Part shown: positions 16,907 to 26,570 of the stretch, in pieces | How the letters are laid out: the number at the start of each line of letters is the position of its first letter | Numbering within the stretch: position 1 is the stretch's first letter | Position numbers and translations under genes: made by a program | Origin: Maribacter sp. 4G9 | GTDB taxonomy: Bacteria; Bacteroidota; Bacteroidia; Flavobacteriales; Flavobacteriaceae | Length of the DNA: 64,000 nucleotides | Assembly (NCBI RefSeq): GCF_002742265.1 | Contig: NZ_MDGL01000149.1 | Coordinates: 1-64,000 of the forward strand | Reading direction: 5' to 3' | Notes under the pieces: generated by a model | Database searches by the model: none | Told to the model about the DNA's origin: nothing | Seen by the model: only the letters and a program-made list of their open reading frames with translations

Positions 16907-16918
16907 TTAGCGTGCTAA
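16907..16918. promoter_or_regulatory. Small palindrome before the MFS gene
   Basis: TTAGC-GT-GCTAA, perfect 5-base arms, 32 bases upstream of the MFS start codon. It may be an operator or a leader feature. Confidence 0.35.
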
Positions 16919-16949
16919 CCAAAAAAACATAATAACAAAACCAACAAAT

Positions 16950-18191
16950 ATGACGAGTTCAACAGCAACTTCAAACGTAAATGCGAACAGACTGTTCTAT
17001 GCCAGTTGTTTCGCCTTGATTACTACCGCCTTTTCTTTTAGTATTAGAGCTGGTATTTTACCACAATTAAGCGAAGAACTAAGCCTAACTGGAGAGCAAT
17101 TAGGATTTATCAACTCTATGTGGTTTCTTGGATTTCCTTTGGCAATGATTGTAGGTGGCCTTATTTACCATAAGGTAGGAGGTAAAGCCATTATGCAATT
17201 TGCCTTTTTTGCTCATGCTCTAGGAATTGTTCTCACTATATATAGCGGAAGCTATATTGGTTTGTTGATTTCTACTTTATTTATTGGACTTGGAAACGGT
17301 TGTACCGAAGCGGCTTGTAATCCTATGATTGCAGATGCCTATCAAGGCTCGCGAATGAGTAAAATGCTTAACCGTTTTCATATGTGGTTTCCTGGAGGAA
17401 TTGCAATAGGTAGCTTATTATCGAAATTCATGACTGATGGCGGTTTATCATGGCAGACTCAGATTTGGATAATTCTAGTACCAACGATTATTTATGCTTT
17501 CCTATTTTTTGGACAATCTTGGCCAAAAGCAAAAGTGGAGGAGGCAGCAACTTTAAGCGGCAATTTTAAATCAATATTCTCCCCGTTATTTCTTTTTATT
17601 GCCTTCTGTATGACATTAACCGCCATATCGGAATTTGGACCAAACCAATGGGTGGGTCTTATCTTAGATAAAAGTGGTGCAAATCCAATGATTATTCTTG
17701 CATTAACTGCTGGATTAATGGCCATAACAAGATATTTTGGTGGTGATTTTGTTAAAAAATTCGACCAATCTGGTGTACTTCTTGGTTCTGCTATTTTAGC
17801 CACTATAGGGGTATATCTTTTCAGTACCCAAACGGGTGCTATGGCTTACTTAGCTGCCATCTTTTTCGCATTTGGTATAGCATTATTTTGGCCTAATATG
17901 ATTGGGTTTGTAGCGGATAAAATACCAAAAAGCGGGGCTTTAGGAATGTCTATCATAGGAGCTATTGGTATGTTCATGACCGGAGCTGTCCAACCCGTTA
18001 TTGGAGGATGGATAGATAGTGATTTAGCTAAAGCGGCTAGCGAAGGTTATACGGGTGATGAGTTAGAATTAGTAGCAGGACAAATGACCTTAGAAAAACT
18101 AACACTTTTCCCCGGAGCATTAATAATTCTTTTCACGATTCTATATTTTTGGATGAAAAACAGAAAATCCGGTGAAGTGGCTACTGCCTAA
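16950..18191 (+). CDS. MFS transporter, probably sugar or sugar-acid uptake
   Basis: 413 residues with about 12 membrane helices in two bundles of six. The N-terminal half has FSFSIRAGILPQLSEELSLTGEQLGFINSMWFLGFPLAMIVGG, and the cytosolic loop lies near residues 185-205. The family resembles transporters found beside non-phosphorylative sugar operons. It is divergent from the RidA-SDR operon with a shared control region, so co-regulation is likely. The substrate is inferred from context only. Confidence 0.82.
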   Translation: MTSSTATSNVNANRLFYASCFALITTAFSFSIRAGILPQLSEELSLTGEQLGFINSMWFLGFPLAMIVGGLIYHKVGGKAIMQFAFFAHALGIVLTIYSGSYIGLLISTLFIGLGNGCTEAACNPMIADAYQGSRMSKMLNRFHMWFPGGIAIGSLLSKFMTDGGLSWQTQIWIILVPTIIYAFLFFGQSWPKAKVEEAATLSGNFKSIFSPLFLFIAFCMTLTAISEFGPNQWVGLILDKSGANPMIILALTAGLMAITRYFGGDFVKKFDQSGVLLGSAILATIGVYLFSTQTGAMAYLAAIFFAFGIALFWPNMIGFVADKIPKSGALGMSIIGAIGMFMTGAVQPVIGGWIDSDLAKAASEGYTGDELELVAGQMTLEKLTLFPGALIILFTILYFWMKNRKSGEVATA

Positions 18192-18210
18192 TATCTTATT
18201 ATCAATATTA

Positions 18211-18242
18211 AAAAGGGACCATAGTTTTGGTCCCTTTTTTTT
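18211..18242. terminator. Bidirectional intrinsic terminator
   Basis: AAAAGGGACC pairs with GGTCCCTTTT across an 8-base loop, with an A-run on one side and a T-run on the other. It sits between the convergent MFS and mutase genes and can stop both. Confidence 0.85.
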
Positions 18243-18245
18243 ATG

Positions 18246-20402
18246 CTATTTGTTATTCTCCAGTAAAATTTCCAGTATTTCGATAGCCGCTTCACTAATT
18301 TTAGTTCCCGGACCATATATTGCAGTTACTCCTTTTTCTTGTAAGAATCGGTAATCCTGTTTTGGAATGACACCTCCCACCACGACAAGTATATCACCTC
18401 GATTATATGCCTTAAGTTCCTCAATAACGGCCGGCACCAAGGTCTTATGTCCCGCAGTCAAGGATGAGATCCCTAAAACATGTACATCATTCTCCATCGC
18501 CTGTTTGGCAACTTCCTTTGGTGTTTGGAAAAGGGAACCTATATCCACGTCAAAACCAATATCGGCATAGGCCGTAGCCACCACTTTGGCTCCGCGATCG
18601 TGTCCGTCCTGCCCCATTTTGGCCACCATAATCCGAGGTCTCCGCCCTTCTTGCTCCGCCAGTTCATCTGCCATGCGAACGGCCTTTTTAAAACTATCGT
18701 CTTGTTTGATTTCTTTGGAATACACGCCCGAAATGGTATTATTGGTCGCGGTATGCCTTCCATAAGCTTCCTCAAGTGCCTGACTGATTTCGCCCAAGGT
18801 AACCCTTGACCTTGCCGCTTCTACAGCTAAAGCTAGTAAATTATCCCGCTGTCTGTTTTCTTTAATTGAATCTTTTGCTGCACCGGTGATGCGATTCAAT
18901 ATACGACGTACTTCTTCTTCATTACGTTGAGCCTTCAAAGTAGTCAACCGATCTATTTGCTGGATTCGTACCTTTTCATTGTCAACCTCCAATATGCTCA
19001 GGTCATCCTCATTTTTCAATCGGTATTTATTGACCCCTACAAGAACATCTTTGCCACTATCCAAACGGGCCTGTTTTTTGGCCGCTGCCTCCTCAATCCT
19101 CATTTTGGGAATTCCTGCCTCAATCGCTTTGGTCATTCCGCCAAGTTCCTCCACCTCCTCAATAAGCTTCCAAGCCTTATGTGCCAATTCATCGGTTAAG
19201 GTTTCTAGGTAATAACTGCCTGCCCAAGGATCTACGGTCTTGGTAATTTTGGTTTCTTCCTGTAGAAACAATTGGGTTTCCCGTGCTATTCTTGCCGAAA
19301 AATCGGTTGGTAATGCTATCGCTTCATCCAAGGCATTGGTATGTAGGCTTTGCGTTCCTCCAAACACCGCAGCCATGGCCTCTATAGTGGTCCTGGCTAC
19401 ATTGTTGAAAGGATCTTGCTCTGTTAGGCTCCATCCACTGGTTTGACAATGGGTACGCAGCATCAATGATTTTTCATTTTTCGGACTAAACTTCTTGACC
19501 AACTTTGCCCACAACATTCTTCCGGCCCTTAACTTGGCGATTTCCATGAAATGATTCATCCCAATACCCCAAAAGAAAGAGAGCCTTGGCGCAAAATCAT
19601 CGATTTTTAGACCGGCTTCCAAACCAGTCCTGATATACTCCATACCATCTGCCAAGGTATAGGCCAGTTCCATATGGGCGGGAGCACCCGCTTCGTGCAT
19701 GTGATATCCGGAGATACTGATGCTATTGAACTTGGGCATGTTTTGGCTGGTATATTCGAATATATCTGCTACCAAACGCATCGATGGCGCTGGTGGGTAG
19801 ATATAGGTATTGCGGACCATGAATTCCTTTAGGATATCGTTTTGGATGGTACCTGACAACTGCTCCTTGGAAAGACCTTGTTCTTCGGCAGCCACAATGT
19901 AAAAGGCCATAATAGGAATTACGGCACCGTTCATGGTCATGGAAACCGACATTTTATCCAACGGAATTCCATCGAACAACACTTTCATATCCTCCACGGA
20001 ATCAATGGCAACCCCGGCCTTGCCCACATCGCCAACCACCCGTTCATGGTCACTATCATAACCTCTATGGGTAGGAAGGTCAAAGGCTACCGATAGGCCC
20101 TTTTGCCCTCCTTCCAAATTTCTTCTGTAAAATGCATTGCTCTCTTCGGCCGTTGAAAAACCGGCATACTGTCTGATGGTCCATGGTTTTTGAACATACA
20201 TCGTAGCATAGGGGCCTCGTAAAAAAGGTGGCATTCCCGCTGGAAAATCCAAATGCTCCAAATCTTCAACATCGGTTTTGAAATATCTTTGTTTCAAGGA
20301 AATTTCCTCCGCGGTATTGAATTCCTTTTGGGATTTACCCGATGTGGTAAACGCTCCCCCACTTGATTTAAGCCTGATATGACCTACATCCCTTCTACTC
20401 AT
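18246..20402 (-). CDS. mutB: Methylmalonyl-CoA mutase, large (B12-binding) subunit
   Basis: 718 residues, standard length. It interconverts succinyl-CoA and (R)-methylmalonyl-CoA with adenosylcobalamin. The N-terminal TIM barrel has [22 protein letters not shown] and [18 protein letters not shown]. The C-terminal cobalamin domain has [10 protein letters not shown] with the lower-ligand His near residue 600, then GISSLTAGH and VVGGVIP. The start overlaps the end of the small-subunit gene by 8 bases, so the heterodimer is translationally coupled. Role: propionate and odd-chain or branched amino acid metabolism. Confidence 0.95.
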   Translation of the reverse strand: MSRRDVGHIRLKSSGGAFTTSGKSQKEFNTAEEISLKQRYFKTDVEDLEHLDFPAGMPPFLRGPYATMYVQKPWTIRQYAGFSTAEESNAFYRRNLEGGQKGLSVAFDLPTHRGYDSDHERVVGDVGKAGVAIDSVEDMKVLFDGIPLDKMSVSMTMNGAVIPIMAFYIVAAEEQGLSKEQLSGTIQNDILKEFMVRNTYIYPPAPSMRLVADIFEYTSQNMPKFNSISISGYHMHEAGAPAHMELAYTLADGMEYIRTGLEAGLKIDDFAPRLSFFWGIGMNHFMEIAKLRAGRMLWAKLVKKFSPKNEKSLMLRTHCQTSGWSLTEQDPFNNVARTTIEAMAAVFGGTQSLHTNALDEAIALPTDFSARIARETQLFLQEETKITKTVDPWAGSYYLETLTDELAHKAWKLIEEVEELGGMTKAIEAGIPKMRIEEAAAKKQARLDSGKDVLVGVNKYRLKNEDDLSILEVDNEKVRIQQIDRLTTLKAQRNEEEVRRILNRITGAAKDSIKENRQRDNLLALAVEAARSRVTLGEISQALEEAYGRHTATNNTISGVYSKEIKQDDSFKKAVRMADELAEQEGRRPRIMVAKMGQDGHDRGAKVVATAYADIGFDVDIGSLFQTPKEVAKQAMENDVHVLGISSLTAGHKTLVPAVIEELKAYNRGDILVVVGGVIPKQDYRFLQEKGVTAIYGPGTKISEAAIEILEILLENNK

Positions 20403-21783
20403 CCTTCAACCTTTTTTGTTCCATAGCTTCGGCCAACCGCGATTCAATAATAGGTTCAATCAAGGTTTTCCTTGGTGCAGTCTTTACAAAGGGGTACAGT
20501 TCCAAATGAGTCTTCATCGCATCGGAACCAGTTACAAATTTATTGGTGCCCACAAGCACCTCGTTCCCTTGGTTAAATTGCTCCTGTTGTTTGTTGGCTG
20601 CTTCCCCGATATTTTGCTGAACAGCTCCCGTTTTCAACTGCCTTAGGAATCCCCCTTCCTTTTCAACGGATTTAAATAAAATCAATGCCTTTTCGGCCAA
20701 TTGGCGGGTGAGGGACTCAATATAGAAAGCCCCATCGGCTGCATTTTCCACCTTATCGAAGTAGGCCTCCTCCTTTAAGATCAATAGCTGGTTTAAGGCG
20801 ATACGGCTGGAAAAAGCATTGTCCTTATGGTATATTTTATCATAGGGATGATTAAAAACCACCTGCGCACCACCCAAAATCGCTGCCATGGATTCGGCCG
20901 CGGTTCGTACCATGTTCATATTATAGTCGTAGAGGGTCTTGTTCCTTCGGGAAGGTTCGGCGACTATGAGGCAATCCATCTTGATATCATAATCTTCCAT
21001 CAAGGTAGTCCAAAGTAGCCGTAGCGCCCTCAATTTGGCTATCTCAAAAAAATAATTGCCTCCAATGGCCACTTTCAAATTGATTTTTCCCAAGCTTTTT
21101 AAAAGGCCCTTGTCATTCAAATGCTGCACATATTCATGGGCATGGGCAAGACCATAGCCAAGTTGTTGCACAATATCCGCCCCGGCATTTTCATACAACG
21201 TGGTGTCAACGCTCAAAAGGTTATCGGCTTCGGTTTTTAAAAGTCGCTCTAGAATTTCATGATCTTTTGTTAGGTTGTGAAACCAATTTCCCGTGCGTGC
21301 CAAATTTCCTATAATATCGATATGTAAATGAACATTCGATCTTAAATTACCAGCGGACTTGAGCAGTGACTCTACATAAGAAGCCGATAGGAAGGAAAAA
21401 TGGAAGGATACTGGAATCTTTTGCAAGTCTATGTCCTTGAGTAGGGCATCAAACTGAACTTCTTCATTGGGAACACTAAAATGAAAGGTTTCCACACCCC
21501 TTTCCAAAAACTTAAGGGCTCTTTTGTTCGCCTTTTCAGGCACCCCGGCATATATCAACTGCCCTATTTTCCAAGTCTTTTCGGAATCCGTTGAGAGGCA
21601 AGGTTCCCCCAAGTCTTCCCTGTGATAAAAGGGTTTTACATGGATTCCCTCCCTGGATTTCCATACCAATTCCTCATTATAGTCGGCTCCCTTTAAGTCA
21701 TACTGGATTTTCTGCTTCCATGCTTTGGCGGAAACGGAAGGAAATTCTTCGAAAAGAGGTGCTGCTTTTTTCTTTGACATCAC
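20395..21783 (-). CDS. mutA: Methylmalonyl-CoA mutase, small subunit
   Basis: 462 residues. It shares the barrel domain with the large subunit ([40 protein letters not shown], later [26 protein letters not shown]) but lacks the DxHxxG cobalamin motif. It ends soon after the barrel, so the C-terminal B12-like domain kept in many small subunits of about 600 residues is missing here. It is the structural, non-catalytic partner. The start may be the second ATG at 21780. Confidence 0.9.
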   Translation of the reverse strand: MMSKKKAAPLFEEFPSVSAKAWKQKIQYDLKGADYNEELVWKSREGIHVKPFYHREDLGEPCLSTDSEKTWKIGQLIYAGVPEKANKRALKFLERGVETFHFSVPNEEVQFDALLKDIDLQKIPVSFHFSFLSASYVESLLKSAGNLRSNVHLHIDIIGNLARTGNWFHNLTKDHEILERLLKTEADNLLSVDTTLYENAGADIVQQLGYGLAHAHEYVQHLNDKGLLKSLGKINLKVAIGGNYFFEIAKLRALRLLWTTLMEDYDIKMDCLIVAEPSRRNKTLYDYNMNMVRTAAESMAAILGGAQVVFNHPYDKIYHKDNAFSSRIALNQLLILKEEAYFDKVENAADGAFYIESLTRQLAEKALILFKSVEKEGGFLRQLKTGAVQQNIGEAANKQQEQFNQGNEVLVGTNKFVTGSDAMKTHLELYPFVKTAPRKTLIEPIIESRLAEAMEQKRLKDE

Positions 21784-21852
21784 TCAATCATCTCAATGGG
21801 TGCTTACTCAAAGATACAATAAGAAAAAAGGTTTGACGACAGCAAATATCTA

Positions 21853-22614
21853 TTAGGTGTTGACCCAGTTTTTAAAGGCGGTGGCCTTTGCCTTGCTCAC
21901 TACCACCTTTTCCTCACAAGAAGGTGTGAGGGTTACAATCAGCTTACCATTAAAATAGTACTTGATACTCTCCAATGCATCCTTTTTTACAATAAACTGC
22001 CTATTGATCCTATAAAACTTGGAAGGATCCAATTCTTCTTCAATTTCTTCCAATTTGTTGTCCATGACATAGGATTGATTATCCAAGGTAATGCCTTTAA
22101 CAATGCCCGTGTCAATTCTAAAATAGGCGATGTTATCCGTTTTTAATGGGATGAGCTGATCCCGATGGCTCACCAAAAATGTCGCCCGATACTTTCTGGC
22201 GCCACCCCCGATCAAGTTTAGCAGGCTGTCTATTTGTTGCTTATCTATACCCTTGTCCGGCGTCCTGCTTTTGAACTTTTTTATCGCTTCGGAAAGCTCC
22301 TCTTCATCGATAGGTTTTAAGAGGTAATCTATACTGTTTACCTTAAAGGCCTTGAGTGCATATTGGTCATAGGCCGTGGTAAAAATAATGGGCGTAGTAA
22401 CCTCTACTTTTTCAAAAATTTCAAAGGAAAGTCCGTCCGCCAGATGGATGTCCATAAAAATAAGGGATGCCTTGTAGGGTCTGGATAAAAAATCCACCGC
22501 ATCGGTCACGGATTCCAGGACCTTTTCCACTTCAATGGTTTCATCCATGGATTGAAGCAAATAGGCCAAGTTTTCACTGGCCGCCAATTCGTCCTCTACG
22601 ATGATTACTTGCAC
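21853..22614 (-). CDS. LytR/AlgR-type response regulator (receiver + LytTR)
   Basis: 253 residues. The receiver domain (1-125) has the acidic pocket in VEDE, phospho-acceptor Asp55 in LIFMDIHLADG, TTAYDQYALKAF and the conserved Lys in LLKPIDE. The LytTR DNA-binding domain occupies about 145-250 with VSHRDQLIPLKTDNIAYF and FYRINRQFIV. Its cognate kinase is the LytS-type gene upstream on the same strand, although 465 bases separate them. The target genes are not evident. Confidence 0.93.
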   Translation of the reverse strand: MQVIIVEDELAASENLAYLLQSMDETIEVEKVLESVTDAVDFLSRPYKASLIFMDIHLADGLSFEIFEKVEVTTPIIFTTAYDQYALKAFKVNSIDYLLKPIDEEELSEAIKKFKSRTPDKGIDKQQIDSLLNLIGGGARKYRATFLVSHRDQLIPLKTDNIAYFRIDTGIVKGITLDNQSYVMDNKLEEIEEELDPSKFYRINRQFIVKKDALESIKYYFNGKLIVTLTPSCEEKVVVSKAKATAFKNWVNT

Positions 22615-23079
22615 ACTTTTACAATTTGGTTACTATATTGGTTTTGAACATTTGTTTCTATCTCAATTAAAATGTGTAAATGCCAAGTCCTAATTTTATC
22701 CTAAACACATGCTATTCTTCAGCAATGATTCTACACTTTTGTCCTTCCGTTCATTTTTCCTTGATGAAAAACGAACCAAAAAATCAAGTCGGGCCAAGGA
22801 AATTGCTACGCACCGTCCCCTTTCGGGACTACATGCGTTGTACCCTTCACCGCACTTCCGTCCCTTCGGTGCCTATTTCTGTGTCCCGACCCAGCCACCA
22901 AGAGACTCCCAGTACACCTGAAGGAGTCACGTTTTTAAGGGCAAAATCACCTTTGGCGATTTTTTCAGGTATAGTAAAAAAGAACCAAACTTAGTTATAT
23001 CTACACACAACAAGATATGACCAAATATTTTCTCTTGTATAGGTATGTAGCTTACCCTAACAAATCCCTCGATGAGGCT
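22615..23079. repeat. REP-like repeat region between the kinase and regulator genes
   Basis: This gap splits an expected two-gene operon. It holds an imperfect long stem, GTTCATTTTTC (22749-22759) with GAAAAACGAAC (22766-22776), 10 of 11 paired. There is also GTCCC/GGGAC near 22817-22831 and a stem near 22943-22965 (AAATCACC with GGCGATTT) followed by T residues. The sequence resembles dispersed intergenic elements of flavobacteria. No gene is supported. Confidence 0.55.
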
Positions 23080-24126
23080 TCATGCTTCTTTTGCCAAAGG
23101 TAGCTCCACACTGAAAATATCATTGTCCTGCCGAATGGTAAGGTCCTGTTTTAAAAGCAAGGCATAACGTTTTTTCAAATTTATCAATCCGTTCTTTGTT
23201 CCATCCGCCAAATTCGTCCTAGGCCTGATACCGTTCTCTACAAAAATAGACCCGTTCCTTTGAACGATGTCCACTTTGAGCGGGTGCGAAGCGGATATCT
23301 CATTGTGCTTTACCGCATTCTCTACCAACAGTTGAAGGGCCATGGGCGGCAATTTTTCATCCAGATACGCCTCGTTGATCTCTATATTCAGTTTAAACCG
23401 ATCCCTGTACCGCGTTTCAATAAGATAGGCATAACTTTCCAAAAATTTCAATTCTTCCTTAACGGCCACCAAGTTGGAGTCCCCGCTTTGAAGGATATAT
23501 CGGTACATATGGGAAAGTTTGTTCACAAACTGTGTTGCCGGTTTATTGTCCCTGATCAATGAGGTAAGCGAGTTTAAGGAATTGAACAGAAAATGGGGAT
23601 CAATCTGATTTTTTAAAGCGGCCAACTCGCTCTGCAAATTCTGCTGTTTAAGCCGTTCGTTCTCCAATTTGCTTTCCTGTTGGTCTGTCTGCAAGCGCAA
23701 TACCCTCGCAATAAAGAAAAGGACCACCATCAATACCGTATAATTGAAATTACTGAAACCCCTGGCCCTATCATCCATTTCCTGACCGGTAATAAAAGGA
23801 AACAAATAATTGAAGAGGTTTAGAAACAGTATTAGAATGAGGATGTTAACGAGTATCGATAACATGACCCTAAGTCTGGGGGATTCCTTAAAATATAAGT
23901 ATACGGTATTCGTATTGAACTGCAGCATGATCCAAGAGAAAACCACAAAAAACACATATCTTCCTAAAAAGTCTATCAACAGGTCCCCGGAAAGTTCCAG
24001 GTTGCCATCGGATAACATATTATAAATATAAATGGACCTTGGTAGGGATATCAACAAGGCCAAAAGCAAAGAGATCTTCAGAATCTGACCTATTTTAACG
24101 GGCTTTAGCATGATACTATATTGCAT
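23080..24126 (-). CDS. LytS-type sensor histidine kinase (His_kinase family)
   Basis: 348 residues. Four predicted membrane segments lie in residues 15-140, followed by a coiled coil (about 148-172). The phospho-acceptor motif IDPHFLFNSLNSL (His178) is next, and the ATPase domain has the N-box MALQLLVENAVKHN. This is the LytS/YehU class with short membrane sensors. It pairs with the LytTR response regulator downstream. A small secreted repeat protein lies 125 bases upstream and could be its ligand or target. An alternative start is Met6 at 24111. Confidence 0.92.
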   Translation of the reverse strand: MQYSIMLKPVKIGQILKISLLLALLISLPRSIYIYNMLSDGNLELSGDLLIDFLGRYVFFVVFSWIMLQFNTNTVYLYFKESPRLRVMLSILVNILILILFLNLFNYLFPFITGQEMDDRARGFSNFNYTVLMVVLFFIARVLRLQTDQQESKLENERLKQQNLQSELAALKNQIDPHFLFNSLNSLTSLIRDNKPATQFVNKLSHMYRYILQSGDSNLVAVKEELKFLESYAYLIETRYRDRFKLNIEINEAYLDEKLPPMALQLLVENAVKHNEISASHPLKVDIVQRNGSIFVENGIRPRTNLADGTKNGLINLKKRYALLLKQDLTIRQDNDIFSVELPLAKEA

Positions 24127-24251
24127 GAATCGTATGGTTTCAAATGTACATTAATTTTGGTTGGTTGGGCACAAAGAGGTTATTCATGGAGCATAGGCCC
24201 CCAAGTTAATGAAGGCCTATTAAAAGGAGCTAACTAACAACAATCAACCAC

Positions 24252-24623
24252 CTATTTCGCATATGCGTCAAAATTTTCCGGAAGATATTTGGACACGTCA
24301 AAACCTAAATGCACTTCTTCCTCGGCTTCTAAAACGACAATATCCTTTACATCCAATTCCATTCCTTCATAGGCATTAAAACCTAAAGGCAGGTATTGCG
24401 AAGTATCAAAGCCTAAATCCACTTCTTCCTCAATCTTCAAGACAACAATCTCGCTGGCATCCAAATTGGCGGACTCCATAGCAATTTGCAAACCTTCTGC
24501 AAAGGGATTGTATTTGGCCTTATGCGGATCGTGATTTGTATCCACACAATTAGGATTGGCTTTCGCCGAAATCAATAAAACTCCCAAAATTGCCGTTCCT
24601 AGTAAAACACTTAATTTATTCAT
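24252..24623 (-). CDS. Small secreted protein with two tandem 36-residue repeats
   Basis: 123 residues with a signal peptide (MNKLSVLLGTAILGVLLISAKA). The mature part carries two similar units: residues 54-87 with LDASEIVVLKIEEEVDLGFD then YLPLGFNAY, and 90-122 with LDVKDIVVLEAEEEVHLGFD then YLPENFDAY. The period is 36 residues, with LGFD(T/V)SxYLPxxF as the core. There is a single cysteine (Cys26). I do not recognise an established family or function. It lies upstream of and co-directional with the LytS-type kinase. Confidence 0.75.
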   Translation of the reverse strand: MNKLSVLLGTAILGVLLISAKANPNCVDTNHDPHKAKYNPFAEGLQIAMESANLDASEIVVLKIEEEVDLGFDTSQYLPLGFNAYEGMELDVKDIVVLEAEEEVHLGFDVSKYLPENFDAYAK

Positions 24624-24828
24624 GATATTTATTTTTAATTATAAAACTTTTTTTGAATCATTTACAGGACAAATGTAGGGCTGAAGTATTGCCCATTGGG
24701 AAATAGTAAAGTGAAGTGACTGAAAATCAACTTGAACCTGCTTCGATCTAAAATGAAGTAAACAGGAATACTCGAATTCAAGTAAATAATGGCACTTGAA
24801 TTTAGTAAAATGAGAAATCTCTATAAGA

Positions 24829-24858
24829 TATTACGGGCAGTAAATACTGCCCGTAATA
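24829..24858 (-). terminator. Perfect 14-bp hairpin downstream of the aldehyde dehydrogenase gene
   Basis: TATTACGGGCAGTA at 24829-24842 is followed by AA and its exact complement at 24845-24858. It lies 55 bases past the dehydrogenase stop. No T-run follows on either strand, so it may be a 3'-end stabiliser or a factor-dependent terminator rather than a classical intrinsic one. Confidence 0.55.
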
Positions 24859-24912
24859 GTATTTCGAATATGATTTTTTAAAAAACTAAGAGGTTAATGC
24901 AACGAATTAAAC

Positions 24913-26460
24913 CTATATGGATTTTTGGGAAAATTCTCCATCTACCAATCTCCAGATATGTAAAGGATTGTCGTTTTTAAGTTCAACGGGAAGCAGACTT
25001 TCTGGATAATCCTGATAGCAAACTGGCCTAACGAACCTTTTAATTGCATTGGTTCCTACGGATGTGGAACTTGGAGCCGTTGTAGCGGGAAATGGCCCGC
25101 CATGGACCATGGAATGGCAGACTTCCACCCCCGTTGGGTAACCGTTTACCAAAACTCGCCCAACTTTCTGCTCAAGAATTTCAAACAGCTCGGCATAGTT
25201 CTCCAAATCTTCTTCCGTGGCGTGGACGGTAGCCGTTAGGTGACCTTCCAGTTCACGTGCAGCCTTTAAAAGATCCTCTCGTGTGGCAGCTTCCACTACA
25301 ATGGAAGAAGGACCAAAATTTTCTTCGGAGAGTTTGCTATTTTTCAGATATGTGTCCATTGTCGTCTTAAAGACTTTGGAACTGACCCCAATGTTGTCAG
25401 TAGGCAATTTACCCTCACCTATAATTTCCAAATCTTGGGTAGCGGACAGCTCATCCAAGCCTTTTTTGTATGCCGATTGAATACCTGCCGTAAGCATGGT
25501 GGCCGCCTCCGTGGATTTAATCTGATCGGAAAGGACCTCCAAGAATTCATTGGACCTCTCCCCTTTTGGGTAGAAACTAAGCCCGGGATTGGTACAAAAT
25601 TGGCCTACACCCATATTCAAGGAATTGGAATAACCTTGCGCCAATTGTGATGCCCTCTCTTTTAGTGCCCCTGGCAAAATGAACATAGGGTTTGTGCTTC
25701 CCATTTCAGAAAAGACGGGAATTGGAACGGGCCTGGAATTTGCATAATTGAAAATCGCCATACCTCCATTATACGAACCCGTAAAACCTACCGCTTTAAT
25801 ATCCTCATGTTTGACCAGGTTTTCGCCGACTTCAATAGCCGTTCCCTGAACCATGGAGAAAACACCTTCTGGCAACCCGATTTTTTTGATGGCCTTCTGG
25901 ATGGCACCGGTAATCAGTTCCGTCGTTCCCGGGTGTGCCGGATGACCTTTATAGACCACAGGACAACCTGCGGCCAAAGCCGAAGCCGTATCCCCTCCTG
26001 CCGTTGAAAACGCCAATGGAAAATTACTGGCCCCAAAGACCGCTACCGGCCCTAACGGTATCAACATATGCCGTATATCCGATTTTGGCAAGGGTTCCCT
26101 ATTGGGTTGGGCCAAATCTATACGGGCATCTACCCAAGAACCTTCCCTTACAACACTGGCAAACAATCGTAACTGGTTCATGGTCCTTCCCCGTTCCCCT
26201 GTGAGTCGGCCCAAAGGCAATGCGGTTTCCAAGTGACAGCGTTCCAATAAAGCGTCCCCTAACGCGAGGATTTCATTGGCAATTTCTTCAAGAAATTCTG
26301 CCTTTGTCTCGTTGTCCAACTTCCTATACACCTGAAAAGCCGTGGCGGCATTTTTGGCCGCTTGGTCCACATCTTTCCATGTTGAATTTTTGAATTCGCC
26401 TTCCAATTGTTCCCCGGTCGCCGGGTTTATTGCCTGATAATAGATTGTTTCTTTACTCAT
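24913..26460 (-). CDS. NADP-type aldehyde dehydrogenase, likely 2,5-dioxovalerate dehydrogenase
   Basis: 515 residues. The aldehyde dehydrogenase fold has PLGPVAVFGASNFPLAFSTAGGDTASALAAGCPVVYKGHPAHPGT for cofactor binding and a catalytic Cys in GVGQFCTNPG. Another diagnostic segment is VGFTGSYNGG. This sequence type is alpha-ketoglutarate semialdehyde (2,5-dioxovalerate) dehydrogenase, the last step of oxidative routes from hexarates, pentonates or hydroxyproline. Here it sits at the outer end of the uronate locus. It therefore suggests an additional oxidative branch, although the required aldarate dehydratases are not in the window. Confidence 0.87.
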   Translation of the reverse strand: MSKETIYYQAINPATGEQLEGEFKNSTWKDVDQAAKNAATAFQVYRKLDNETKAEFLEEIANEILALGDALLERCHLETALPLGRLTGERGRTMNQLRLFASVVREGSWVDARIDLAQPNREPLPKSDIRHMLIPLGPVAVFGASNFPLAFSTAGGDTASALAAGCPVVYKGHPAHPGTTELITGAIQKAIKKIGLPEGVFSMVQGTAIEVGENLVKHEDIKAVGFTGSYNGGMAIFNYANSRPVPIPVFSEMGSTNPMFILPGALKERASQLAQGYSNSLNMGVGQFCTNPGLSFYPKGERSNEFLEVLSDQIKSTEAATMLTAGIQSAYKKGLDELSATQDLEIIGEGKLPTDNIGVSSKVFKTTMDTYLKNSKLSEENFGPSSIVVEAATREDLLKAARELEGHLTATVHATEEDLENYAELFEILEQKVGRVLVNGYPTGVEVCHSMVHGGPFPATTAPSSTSVGTNAIKRFVRPVCYQDYPESLLPVELKNDNPLHIWRLVDGEFSQKSI

Positions 26461-26570
26461 TTGTTGTTCATATTCATTTTATATACAAAATGGTAGCAGG
26501 TTTAAATAACTAATTTATCTAAGACCATTAATTCATTATTAATCGTTTTAGCAACTAACCATCTTTTTTA

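Noticed and set aside
20395-21783. Truncated or broken mutase small subunit
   Set aside because: The frame is intact with good coupling to the large subunit. Loss of the C-terminal domain looks like a family variant, not decay.
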